From contig JAZKJV010005538.1 in assembly GCA_037367405.1 (NCBI GenBank), positions 216,086-280,085 of the forward strand: DNA of 64,000 nt. The letters run 5' to 3'. Below, piece by piece: positions 45,358 through 57,020 of the stretch. Source of the DNA: Ottelia alismoides. Lineage: Eukaryota; Streptophyta; Magnoliopsida; Alismatales; Hydrocharitaceae. Every line of letters starts with the position of its first letter. Position 1 is the first letter of the stretch. Under the pieces are notes generated by a model that saw only the letters and a list, made by a program, of their open reading frames with translations, ran no database searches and had not been told where the DNA came from. Made by a program: the position numbers and the translations under genes.

Positions 45358-47033
45358 GTGTGCAGTGTTTTTGATCTTGACCTAAACCAGCTAGCAATCA
45401 AACACAAAATAGGGGGAATTCACCAACTCAACACATGAAGTCGTGAAGGTTCGGCTTTTATCTTGTCAATTTTAGCTTGAATTCAGGAATTTTATCTTAT
45501 CACGAGTCCTTAGAGCGCTATGCCTAAAGGAGAGAGAGTATTGCCGGAAGAGTATTCCCGTACTTGTCCTCCTCCTGTGTAACCTGTAGCTTGCACTTTT
45601 TGAGGTCCTTGTAACCCTTCCTGGATCCCTACTCATCCAAAGAAGAAGAGGGAGGAAGCCGATAGGCGAAATCGATACTTCGGATCTCGCTCGCAACGGA
45701 ATCACACGTGAGCGTGCAAGATCCTACTCGAACGCAGACAGTGAGACAGACACACCCGTGAAAGCGTGGCCTATGCTCGGTACTTCGGAGAAGGTCGATG
45801 CTCACACAATAGTGAGTCACCAAAGGCGACCAACCCTACTCGCCTACGTACGATAATAGCGCCAATACTTTGGAAATCCAGGCGATACACAAGGCATCCA
45901 CAAGTTGGGATTTTGGCTCTAATCCTTACAAAGCACTCTGCTCACTTGGAAGGAGACCTTCCCATACAACCTGAAAATAAGTGAGGGTGTGACTCTCCCC
46001 AATCAATGAGTCCAATTACCAATTTTATTTAGGTCAAAGTTTTCTTGGCAGTCCCTTTTTTAATTTTTTTGGTGTTATCGCTTCTTTTGAGTAGATTCAA
46101 ACAAGCGCCTAACGTTTTTGTTTTTTCTTGATTCCTACTTTGTCCAAAAACAGAGGGAGAATAGAGTCGAAAAAGCCAATGCAAGTCGGCACCAAGATGG
46201 AAATCTCACCTTTGTGCCTAAATGATGGATGCAAAGATAGAGGACTTATAGTGAATCCCAGCTCTCTCCATGCGGGATGCAAAGCAGAAATTTATAAACC
46301 TAAACTACATGCCGGTATGCAAGCGGAAATCGTCCTAAGGCAGGCAATTGCTACGTGAAGAACCACAAGTCAACCACCAACCATCAATCCTAAAGTCCGG
46401 TCTAGGCTCACCCCTCCTGCTCTCGACACATCGAGTTCAGGAGAAGCGCTTGGCGGGATGAGCTCGCAGCGCGGCGGATCCAAAAGTGGCAAGTCAACTG
46501 TTTAATTAAACTAAGTCCAAATACGATATATAGGTGCATGCAAAGGTTATTAGTGTGTTTGGACCTAATCTATTCGATCAAGCAAAGGCCTAAATCATAA
46601 GGGCTTAAACCACAAGCGAAATAAAAATGAAAACAAAACCGAAAAATGACTGCGGAAAACACGATAAAATCCACGGTGGGCCCCCAGGTGAACATAAACC
46701 TGGCAATTAGGCCCGAAGTGTCTGAGAGTCCAAGTCCTGTATTATTACAAATTAATAATCACTCTCTCACCAAATAAAATAAAAGCTAATCTAATCACTC
46801 TCTCTCAAGTCTCCCGCTCTCCCCTGCCGGCTTGGCTTAAGAACATCTGGCTCCGCTTCCCAAGGTTGCTCCGGATCCCGTAGGCGATCTGCCTCGCTCC
46901 GCGGTCCCTCGCAAGAAGACAAAAAGAGATGGTCAGAAAAGCTCAACAATATCTATAAAAAATAAGAGAGATAAACAAGCAATTGTATACAACGAATCAC
47001 AATCAATCAAAAATATGAACTACTCGCTGTTGC
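45358..47033 (-). other. Element B untranslated leader
   Basis: A long leader between PBS and gag, as in element A. No gene recognised. The small open frames here show no domain. A purine-rich tract and the (CTCTCT) run near 46,795-46,815 are present. It shares phrases with the A leader and, more weakly, with 50.2-51.4 kb. Confidence 0.65.
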
Positions 47034-47051
47034 TCTCCGGCAACGACGCCA
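47034..47051 (-). other. Primer-binding site of element B (mutated)
   Basis: The minus-strand TGGCGTCGTTGCCGGAGA differs from the tRNA-Asp complement seen in element A by C-to-T and G-to-A transitions only. It lies two bases from the LTR stub. Confidence 0.85.
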
Positions 47052-47053
47052 TT

Positions 47054-47275
47054 TGATAATTAGGAATTTCTGCGGTCTAGTATTCCACACAAGGTGGGAA
47101 TACGAAGGTCGCTGCGGTGACCGCTAAAAATCCCTAATTAATCAATAATTAACCAAACAATAGATATCAAGAAATGACAAGCAAATGGTGAAGCTAAAAT
47201 TTATTTTTAACTCTACAAACAAGGTGTATAGAAGCAAGTATGCAGAGAGTACGAACACAGGGAGCAAGACAGGGA
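47054..47275 (-). repeat. Element B 5' LTR stub (222 bp)
   Basis: TGATAATTAGGAATTTCTGC onward matches the 3' LTR from 11,587 with only a few percent differences, up to AGCAAGACAGGGA, where similarity stops abruptly. About 3.6 kb of the LTR is gone, so a deletion removed the outer part. Confidence 0.9.
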
Positions 47276-48070
47276 CCTAAATGTAAAACTCTTTATTTTC
47301 TTTTCAGAATAGTCCCTGTAAGGACCATTTTGCAGAACATTTTAATACTTTTGTTATGCTTATACCCCTGGGCTGTACGGGATTTTTGTACCTACTTTTG
47401 ACCTTATTTTCGTAGATTTTCTTGGGGTAGTTACACAACTACCTCTGCGAGTTTTCATCAATTTTACATGTGTTTTTATCGTGTTTTTATCATGTTTTAA
47501 TTCATCGCAATTCGATTCCGTTTTGATTTCGTGTGCTTGTTCGAGGCCGTTGCTCGGCTTTTTACTTATTATATTGTATCACCTATATTTACCTATATTC
47601 CACCTATTACTTAATAAATAAATCTTTTGAAAAATATCACTTTGAAAATTAAATAAAAATTGGAAAAGATTAAAATCAAATAAAAAAATTAAAAATAAAA
47701 ATTCAATAAAAAGTGTATATTTCCTTTGATCGCTTTCAGAAGAGATAAAAACAAATCACAAAAATATTTCCTTAAAAAAATCAAAGCATTCTATTCTGCC
47801 TCCAGGCACACTTACCTGGATAAAAAAATAGTGTAGGTTTTCTTTAGAAAACCGAATTTGTTTGATCGGAATTAGGATCCAGATTGCAGCTTTCTACATC
47901 AATAACTTTCTCTTTTAAAAGTCGTAAACCGACTCTAGCGAACTGTTATCAATGAGTTCGCAAAGTTCGAAAAAAATCACCCCAATTCTCCATCTTCAAT
48001 GTCAAGAGAAAAATAGAAGGAGCACGAGAAACGAAACAAAATAGATCACGGGAAGGCATCGAAAAGTGTG
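47276..48070 (+). other. Possible remainder of LTR fragment D
   Basis: No gene. The text resembles the back half of the family LTRs in plus orientation in style: a pyrimidine-rich TTTTTGTACCTACTTTTGACC part, then A-rich AAATAAAAATTGGAAAAG phrases. I cannot align it convincingly. If it is LTR D, element B inserted in D and lost one outer flank. Confidence 0.3.
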
Positions 48071-48078
48071 GTGCTATA

Positions 48079-49765
48079 TAGATGTGCACATGGATCGGAT
48101 TTTAGCTCAATATATGTCCAATCCAACCTTAATAGATTTTTATTTTTTTGAATCCAATCTAGTCCATCAAATATTTATATCCAATCTAATCCACCAGATT
48201 ACTGTTTGGATCGGATTTTTACACTAACATTTTCCTGCTCAATATTCTACCCTCTCATGTTTGTACTTTATAACGCATTACTCCTCGATATTTGAATTAT
48301 GTCTTAAAATTGATACATGAAGTGATGTAAGGAAAAGAATATTTAATGGCTACACGATCAAATTAAAGTTGAAGAATTCCATTAGTCCACTACAAAAATT
48401 TTGAGATCATACAATCAAACTAAAGGATTGTATTGAGTGTGGAATTTAAGTTTATTTTTATAAATGATGCATTAGTGTATATTTTACAACTAATTTTCAA
48501 CAAATGATTCAACTAAAAACAACATAATTTACTAAACAAGGATACAAAAACAAGTTAGAATAACAAAAAAGTTATCTCAATGGCTGGATATTAATGAAGT
48601 CCATAATTAAGTTAGCCTATTAAGCTATGCGAAAGCTAATAACTCCCAAGAACACCTTTCAAGGCTCTATAATATACCAATAGCAACAGATAATCATAGA
48701 ACATTCATATGCGATCGAGTATACAAGACAAAACCAACTTAAATGTATCCCATTAGTTGGGTAACACGCCTCTCATTTAAAATAGACTTAAAATAGAATT
48801 TATTTGTAAGATTATACCTAATGTCGAAACATGCAAAATTTATGAAAACATTAATCAAAATGATATATCAATTTAAAAATAAAATGAATTGAAGTAATGC
48901 TTATTTATTCTTAGATTAATGTAGTACATTTGATCATATAGTTGATCCAATTTCACCCCTAAGATAAGGTTACAAGTTAGAGAAAGCAAAAAGTAAGCAA
49001 AAGAGTCAAGAATAACAATCAAACGTACCCGAAAACTATTTGAAATCTATTTTCTTTTAACGAAAATTAGATGAGTGACATCATATTGAGGACAAATGAT
49101 ATCGCATAGGAGGAAGACGACGTTGTGTGAGACTTGCAATGACATCACGAGGGAGGGGACGATGGCGTTGTGTTGGAGGGGAATACCATTGTGTAGGAGG
49201 ACCACATCAAAATGGACTCAGAAGGAACTGGTATGAATATTGGCGTTCAAGAGTGAAATGAGAGGGAGAGGGAACTGTGAGGGAAAGAACTGAATAGAGT
49301 TTATAATTTTACATGTTATAGACATATTTTATTATTTCAAATATTTTACATTTTTTCAAAAAGAAGAGAGGGTTGTTGCAAGAGGACTTGTATACATGAT
49401 TTGTATAAGAAAAGATGAGATGAATGTCATTGATTATGGCATTATGTGGATTCGAAATGGGTGCAAATAGATATTACATATGTGTGTGCATGCATGCATG
49501 CATGCATGTATGTATGTATATGTATGTGTATGTGTATATGTTTGTATATATGTCTGTTACATATATATGTGTTTATTTGTGTGTGTATTTTAATGGATTA
49601 GATATGATTGGATTTTGGTAAAGATCTGATATAATTCATACTTTAACTTATTTGAAAAATTCCAATCCAATCAGATCCATCAGGATGATAAACCCAAACT
49701 AATCGAATCCAATAGCATCAGATTGGATCGGATTGCAGATTTTATCCGATTCATGTATACTTCTA
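48079..49765. mobile_element. hAT-type non-autonomous element, 1.69 kb
   Basis: The ends TAGATGTGCACATGGATCGG and (minus strand) TAGAAGTATACATGAATCGG are imperfect inverted repeats. Several GGATCGGATT/AATCCGATCC and TCCAATCC motifs follow inside. The flanks are GTGCTATA (48,071-48,078) and GTGCTATG (49,766-49,773), an 8-bp duplication with one mismatch, as made by hAT transposases. No transposase is present. It contains a CATG/TATG microsatellite near 49,480-49,560. Confidence 0.8.
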
Positions 49766-49773
49766 GTGCTATG

Positions 49774-51680
49774 CTCACATAACAATAAAATATGCAAACT
49801 TCTTTTTCACCAATACCACACAATTAAGGTTGCAAAGGTATAGCCCTTTATCTTTTTGGTTTTAAGTTAGGTGATAATACAATTCTTTTTAATCACAAGC
49901 ATACAAGGTGAGTAACCCTGAAGCGCAAATGTAGTCGGGTTATATCAAGCCCATAAAGGCTGACACACCCAAAACATCTTTGTATGGTCATAGGCAAGTG
50001 CTCACAGCTTCTAAAATCCATAAGAGTCAGATCTGGAGACTCAGGACACAAGTCATGCATACATCATCACCCTATCTACCCTGTGTGCAAGGATCATGGT
50101 TACTCCCCCGCAAATAATGACTAAATTTTATTCACTTTTCGGTCAATATGTATTAGTAGTCCTTATTTTAAGATAGTTATACTTTTAATCCTCCATAGAG
50201 TGTGTTTATTGATCATTCCCAATTCCTTTAACTCATAAGTTGTAAAACAAGGGATAGATTCAGGAAAAAGCAGATGCAAGCGATGTAAGAAAAGTGATAT
50301 ATGCTTACAGTGATTCCTAACTCTCTCCATGCATAATGCAATACAATATTGAAATTTTACTCTGTATGAATTAATGATGAAAATGATCAGATACTGATAC
50401 GAATATAGGTGCTACCATATTCTCATCCTTTTTAAAATCTAGATACAAATACAAATATCACACAGATGTGTAAAATGTAAAATCATATCCTCAAAATATG
50501 AATACGAATGCAAAACAGATATTGATAATTCAGATACAAATATTTGAGAAATGAATATGAGTTAATACACGAATATTATACATGTCCAAATTTACTTAAA
50601 ATCTATAAGCATTTTAAGTTCATAACAATTTTCGTTGTATAAAAAGTATATTGAATATTTAATAATGATTATGTACGTAAAAAATAACTAAGTAATAAGT
50701 GAAAACTTAAGTATGTAACTAAGTAAATAATAGAAAGCTTACCAAACTTACTTTTTGTGTACCTTGTAAATGCTGATATCATCCATAATTTAAACAAGCA
50801 TATTCATATTTGTATCCATATTTGTATCCTTCAAAAAACAAATATTCGTATTCGTATCCTCAAAATTTTGAACTTTAGTATTTACATTCGTATTTGTTAA
50901 AATTGAGGATATTATATTCGTATTCGTATTAGGCGAATGTTGAACATTTGCATTCGTATTCACCAAATACGAGAAAATGGCATTCATATCCTTTATTTGA
51001 CAAATGCGGATTTGAAGGGATAAAAACATATTTGTATTCGTTTTCATTCCAAATATGAATGCATTAAGAATAAAGTTTTATTAGCGAGAATAATTTAATT
51101 TCAATTTTTGGCTAATCTGAACCATCTATAGAGTGTATCATTAAGTGATTTGTATGGTCCTAATGAATATCAGCGCAAGCAGATATATAGACCTAGAAGA
51201 GCTCTAATAATCGTGAGTTTATATCTATTCTAAATCAATTCCACACAACCATGAGGCCCAGACCACATAGAAGGGTCAAAACAAGCCAAAATGCCCATTT
51301 ACACTTGCGAGATTTCAATCAGAATCTGTTGGAAATAAGCAGTAAAGTAATTGCAAATTATAGTACAAAAATGAAATGAAAATACAAGAAATAAACCTAG
51401 GACGCTACACTCTCTCACCACTCGACTTAACATAATTTAATTGTCCATCAACTTCTGTCACCTCAGTCAATGTGGTGATTCCAAGCTGATCAATAAAGAA
51501 ATTGAGTTTAAGTACAAGTTAAAGAGAGAATAAATGTAAGAAATAGTCCGAGTAAAGAAATGAATCGTGGACAAAATGAATTTTATGCAAATCAAAATGC
51601 AAGTTAACTAATTAAGCTACACTTAAATTAAATCAATAATTTAATTCTAAAATCATTAAATTAGGCATCATTTCCCTGGA
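49774..51680 (-). mobile_element. Very decayed gypsy leader region, minus orientation
   Basis: The sequence near 50,300-50,350 (GTGATTCCTAACTCTCTCCA followed by TGCATAATGCAATAC) matches the element B leader near 46,235-46,305 (GTGAATCCCAGCTCTCTCCA...). A PBS relic follows at 51,680-51,698. The patch 50,400-51,050 is rich in ATTCGTATTTG/AATACGAATA phrases. No coding sequence is recognised; the small minus-strand frame at 50.8-51.0 kb is a product of that repeat. Confidence 0.45.
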
Positions 51681-52560
51681 ACAACATCGTTCGATAATTT
51701 ACCTTTTTTTCCTAAGTTATTACGTGAAAATTATGATTGTGGTCAGGTAATTAATTATCAAAAAATAACCACATGAATTTATAAATCAAGTGAATTTTTT
51801 ATTTCATAATTCTTTAACATGAGCAAGTACCAGGGTTGACTCAAGAAACATGCCTACTTTATGGCTTAGATGTTAAAAATTTAATTCAATCGGTCACGAG
51901 CGTATTAGATTAACTTGATGCATATATGATTATTTGATAAATTTTATGCAAGTTAGAATGCTACAAAATAAACGGAATGAGATGAATACACACAAAAACC
52001 ACACAACAAATTCCTGAAATCAATCAAGATATCTTTACAATAAAGAGTGTGATGTTGCTTTATATTAGGTCCCTAGGTCCTTAATACACTTAGATTATCA
52101 AATCAAAAAGTAAAGATCTTTTAATTAAGCAATTGACCCCATATTAATAATCTACATGATGAGAGCTCCAAATTGACTATTTATTTGCAATTATTGCATT
52201 TATGTGAAATTCATTACAAGTGAAATTTATTAAGTATAACAACATGATCTATAAGGAAGGAATCAAGCGTTGGCATGATTAGCACATTAGGCACAAGAAT
52301 TTTGTCATAGTGCAGAAGGTATGGTTATTAAGTGCCAAGTTGAAGAATTTTAGGCACACACGTGGCCTGCCTCACGTGCGCCTAGTCACATGGAGGTCAA
52401 GTTGCATCAACCACCATCTGGAGTTGGTAGAATTGCATTTAGGTTCACACGCACTTGAAAATTATAATAATTAAACCTCCTTCAAGTTTTGATATTTGCA
52501 GATAAGCCTTTGGTGTGCATTTTTAAGTAGTTTTAAATTATTTTTAATTAGGTTTTTATT
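51680..52560 (-). mobile_element. PBS relic and start of a decayed LTR
   Basis: CTGGAACAACATCGTTCGATAA resembles the element B junction CTCCGGCAACGACGCCATTTGATAA at most positions. It is followed by AATTAATTATCAAAAAATAACC, the counterpart of the B LTR start. Then follows text similar to 7.8-8.3 kb (GCAAGTTAGAATGCTAC against GCAAGTTAAAGTGCAAC) and a CACGTG-containing stretch at 52,355-52,385. An LTR of an older family member, truncated at the right. Confidence 0.5.
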
Positions 52561-54135
52561 GTTTTTAGGTTCATGGACTCATCTATCAATATCTTGAGCA
52601 TTTTAACGTCAAATTTAATGAAATTGGCCTTTTTTGGAAGCTTGTTTCATGCTCGTACTGATTATATGCTCTATGCTCTAATTGGCCATATTGTTGTTAG
52701 ACGTGAGTACACTGTTAGTTCTTTGTTTCTCCTGATTCTAAATATGAAACACAAGTAATATTATAACATAATCGCTCGTATATTCTTTTGATTGCATGAC
52801 TGCAAATATGGATTTCAACTCAACAAGTCTGAGAAGTACCGTTGACATTAAGCGAAGCAGGAGCTCAGTTTTGTTGCTTATCTTTGTTAAAAGTTTTGTT
52901 TCGTTATTTTGAAAAGTTGTAATCTCATTCAAGCTTCAACAAATAATTTTCAAATCAAGACATGAAACATTCAATTCTTGTCAGATCATATTTTCATTAG
53001 TGATCAACCATCATTGATTGATCATGTCATTTTCATTTATCGATCATACCTAATCGATGAACTTTTGTTGACCTAAACGATCATAATTTATATTCCCTCT
53101 AACAGTCAAGAACTGATCGATCATAACCTTTTGAATTGATTGATCATTTCCAATTGATCGATCACTTTAATTGTTTAATCGATCACTTCAAAAATCATCT
53201 CCTTCGATTTCTTACCATTTTGTCTCTAATGGTAATATTCTCTTGGATCCCTATTTAATGGATCCCATACTCATTGTTGGAAGACAAACAACTCGAGAAA
53301 TTACTCATACTTTCTGTAGAAAAAGAAGAACTCTCTCTGTGTGATTTCCTTGATATTCTTTCTCTTGTTTATTAATTCGTTCGATTTTTCGAGAAGAATA
53401 ATTTGAGTTGATAGCTATGAAGCAAAAATACTTATTTCAGCAGAGTTCAGTCGCTCGTATTCTCTCAAGTTTTTTTGATTGAAGTTAGAATACTTTTGGC
53501 AGCCTTCTCGGCAAAATAATATTTATTACTTGTCTAATATTGGTAATTCGCTTGTGCTAGCTATGATATATTTGTTGTGTTATATTTATGAATCTTAGTG
53601 CAATTATATTTTGCAAATTTATCTTTAGATATCACTATTTTATATTGGAGATTATTTCTTGATATATGTGATGATAAGTCTCTCTAGAAAAATATATTGT
53701 TATATCTTTTTGTTTCCATTTAACATCTTTCTGCAGTACTTTAGGTGTCTGATCCTAAGTTGTAATAAATCTCTTGGATTTGAGATATCCAAGGAATCAT
53801 GAAGAAACTCATAGCTTGTCTATTCTTCTTATTGGGATACAGTATATGATCTATAGTGTGGATCTTGGTGTGTGATCCAAGATTGTGAAGCATCATCAGC
53901 TTAATTTGTAAATAATTGAGATATCCACATAAATATCTCGGGCTTTAGTGAGGTAGATGATTAGCTCAGCTAATCGGGAAATCCCGAGTCAGGAAGACTC
54001 GGGTCGTGGTTTTTACCTATGCAGGTTTCCATGCTAAAATACTATGCAAGTGTTACGATTAGATTGCTTGGTTGATGTTTCTGTGCTTGTTGATTATTCT
54101 GTCTCAAACCACTATTCTCCCCCCTCTAGTGGTAT
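52561..54135 (+). mobile_element. Probable LTR/leader of a Ty1/copia element
   Basis: It precedes a copia-type gag on the same strand. Notable are a cluster of TTGATCGATCA-like motifs at 52,940-53,190 and the phrase AACCACTATTCTCCCCCCTC at 54,106-54,126, typical of many plant copia elements just before gag. I cannot fix the LTR ends; a PBS candidate GTGGTATCGCC lies at about 54,129. Confidence 0.4.
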
Positions 54136-54206
54136 CGCCATCCTCGAACTCACATTTAATATCCGAACTTGGATTAGTATCTTGAAGGCATTCCTCAACG
54201 ATACAT

Positions 54207-54875
54207 ATGGCAACTATTGCAAGTAAGGATTTTGAAAGCCAGTCTAACCACACTTCGATGGCACGAACTACAAGAACTAGATGGTACGAATGCAAATCTT
54301 CTTAGTATCTATGGATAGCGATGCTTGGAATATCATAGAGACTAAGTACACAAGTCCAGTTGCTGGGAGCATCCTATGTGACATTGATAAAAAGAAAGCA
54401 ACTTACAACTCCAAGGCGATGATCACAATCTTATGTGCAAAACAATAGATGAGTTCGATCGAGTCTCAACTTGTAAGATCGCAAATGAGATATGGAACAA
54501 GCTTGGTGTCACTTGTGAATGAATGAATGAAAAAATAATAAGATCTCTCACACCTATCTGGACTACAATAGCTATTGTCATCAAAGAAGTAAATGACATC
54601 AATACCCTCCTCGTTGACGAACTCCTAAACAAACTCTTGGCCTATGAAGTTGAGAAGAATCAAATAGCAAAAGTCAAGAAGAAGAAAGGTATCGCACTTG
54701 ATGCTACAGAATCAACTTTGGATTATAGCTCATATTAAAACATGTTTGTGCTCACCAGCAAGTTCAAGAAGTTCATTAAGAGAAGCGACAAGGAGAAATG
54801 AAGCGATCTCAAGTGCTTCAACTACGTGAAGAATGAGAATTTCAAGAAAGATTGCCCACTTCTCAAAAGAAGCAA
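54207..54875 (+). pseudogene. Ty1/copia Gag fossil
   Basis: Split over frames: FDGTNYKN then a stop where Trp is expected, MQIFLVSMDSDAWNIIETKY, KKATYNSKAMITILCAK, DEFDRVSTCKIANEIWNKLG, MNEKIIRSLTPIWTTIAIVI, LLVDELLNKLLAYEVEKNQ and a damaged zinc knuckle CFNYVKNENFKKDC, where the second Cys and the His are lost. The order is that of UBN2/retrotransposon Gag of copia (Sirevirus-like) elements. At least two frameshifts and several stops. No protease, integrase or RT follows downstream. Confidence 0.75.
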
Positions 54876-54879
54876 TGCT

Positions 54880-56020
54880 CAAGAATCACGAAGTCACGAT
54901 TCATGTAAAGGAAAAAAGATAGTGAAGGAAGAAAGACGAAAGGTCATCGATACCATCACAAGTACCCTAAGAGGAAGAAGAAGAGGAAAGGAGCAATACA
55001 AAGAAGAAAAAGAATAATAATAATAAAAAATGGAAGACGAAGGAGAAGCAAACAGACAGAGGGGTACTTGAGGTGTGGAACGGTCATCGAGATGGCTAGT
55101 TGTTGCTCTACTTAACAAGATTCTTGCCTCCGAGCACTGATGATGGGGAGCGAAATTTGGGGAAACTGCGATGGGGTACATGTTATATGAGGAAGTTGTC
55201 ACCACAATGGGATCGTATCGCGCCAATCCTAGTCTCTCACCATCTCTCACAAAGCACCCATGGTCCTACGACGAAGTCGGAGTTCGAATTAGGGTTATGA
55301 CTGATAGGGGAGATGGGTTGAGGTGTAAAAAGATTTTATAAGATGAAGACTTAGGTTGCGAATGCAAGGGAAGAACACACTACTTGACAACTTGAACGTA
55401 AGCACTTTAAAAGATTGTAAATATCTTCAACTAACCAAGCTCGAAATTAGCAAACTACTATAGTCAAATTTCCTCGACAAAGGTTGTATATAAAAAAGTG
55501 CCATTACAAGGAATGAAATTCGATGTGGACATGGGTGACTAACGATCGAAAGGACTCTAGATCAACACCTTCTTAATGGGATGACAATGCATGGGTAGTT
55601 GTCGTAGGAAGATATAGACAGGAAAGAACGCGCAAGAAATAAATGGATGTGAGGTGGTACTATTATAATAAAAAAATTGCCATAGGTATATGCCCTAACA
55701 TTTCAAACCGTACGACAAGTTCAACAATCCATGTACATTGGATGCATTGATTAGAATCATCAATCGGTAGGTCCGGCGTTTCCACGAACACCGCAAGATA
55801 TGTCTATGAAGTTGTTTGACAGTGACAATAACACATTGCTTCTAATTTCGGAATGCTTCGCAAATCCGAATATTCGGGAATCAAATTAATTTATCCCTGG
55901 TCACTTTCTCGAAGTCAAATATTTTGTTAACTTGCAATATTTTTTTTCCAGTCTTTCGTCTTTCTCTTCTATCGGTTTGGTTGCATCCTCCCTAGTTCTC
56001 TCTTTAAGGAAGACTATTTT
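54880..56020. other. Unassigned region downstream of copia gag
   Basis: An A/G-rich tail of basic codons (GAAGAAGAAGAGG) to about 55,050, then mixed sequence. Short frames on both strands have no domain. It could be decayed continuation of the copia element. Confidence 0.4.
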
Positions 56021-56024
56021 CGCC

Positions 56025-57020
56025 TAATGTTTTCAAAACAATCCGGACATCAAACTGGTCAGACGTTGGTTTTGGATTTTTACGATCGAACAAAAAAAAA
56101 GATCGATCGAACCGGTAACGACGTCAACGATTCATATAAACCAGAAGAAATCAAACCACTTTGATGTTAGTTTGGTCCGTACGGTCCAACCGGGTTAAAC
56201 CGAGTTAGATCGACATTTCATACAAAAGAATATGAATAATGCTACATCATATATATGAAGTATTATATTTACTTGTGTTCTTCTAAGGTTTTGTAAAAAC
56301 ATTTATACCCTTAACTTTTTACGATTACATGTGTTGCTGTATTTTTACAAAATTTACAATAGTGCGTTTTTATTAATATACTTTGCTTGTATACTACACT
56401 AACATAAGAGCAATTTTATAAACTTTGTAAGAATGTTGGGGCATAAGTGTATTTGCACAAAGCTAGGGGTATAAATGTTCTTAAAAAACTCGAAAGGACG
56501 CAAGAAATAGATTTTGTCAAATTCATGTTAATACACATGTATAATGTATGAAATTAAAATTTCAAAACTATTTAAACTCTAGTAAATGTTGCTAAATTTA
56601 AGCTTCGCATAGTATGACTATCACAACTTCCTGCGTGGAAACATCGTCTACTATTGTTGGAAGGCGATGTCATCATGTACAATGTAGGAAGGGAGATGCG
56701 ATGTTAACATGAGAGGAAGTGAGATGCAGGAGAGGAAGCGAGATGCGATATCGGATCATTGATACACATGCTCTAGAAGTCAAGAGATGAAACCGCTAAG
56801 TTTTTTATATGAAACTTAAGCAGGAGAGGAGACTTGTTTGTCAAAATTTGATGGTTGAGCCCAGTGGTTTTATTCAATTGGTTCAACTGGGTCAAGCGGT
56901 CCAAATGGATTTTGATTAGTTCCGACTCTTTGAGTGAAAACTGTTTGGTTGGACAATTTTTCCTCATGTTCTTGACTTAACCAGTTAAAATGGCCGGGTT
57001 TGGTTTGATGTTTAAAACTA
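56025..57020. mobile_element. Possible Mutator-like or related terminal-repeat element
   Basis: GTTTTCAAAACAATCCGGAC with ACATCAAAC at 56,029 is opposed by a minus-strand AGTTTTAAACATCAAACC near 57,018. Inside both ends are AACCGG/CCGGTT-type motifs (GGTCCAACCGGGTTAAACCG and AACCAGTTAAAATGGCCGG), common in plant Mutator-like repeats. I find no convincing target duplication, and the middle (56.25-56.77 kb) is plain AT-rich DNA. Confidence 0.3.

Larger units (their letters stand above)
11587..47275 (-). mobile_element. Element B: Athila-like Ty3/gypsy retrotransposon
   Basis: Minus-strand order: 5' LTR stub (47,275-47,054), tRNA-Asp primer site (47,051-47,034), leader, gag, protease, acidic linker, reverse transcriptase, RNase H, integrase, 3' noncoding hairpin region, PPT (15,421-15,408) and 3' LTR (15,407-11,587). 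After removing inserted CACTA element C (24,384-45,018), about 15 kb of B remains. The gag type, the PBS complementary to tRNA-Asp and the pol order gag-PR-RT-RH-INT place it in the Athila/Tat side of Ty3/gypsy. No env-like ORF is seen after integrase. The polyprotein frame carries many stops and two frameshifts, so the copy is inactive. Confidence 0.9.

Noticed and set aside
54894..55250. Minus-strand frame of 118 codons near 55 kb
   Set aside because: It includes a TTCTTCTT low-complexity stretch opposite a plus-strand basic run, with no domain.
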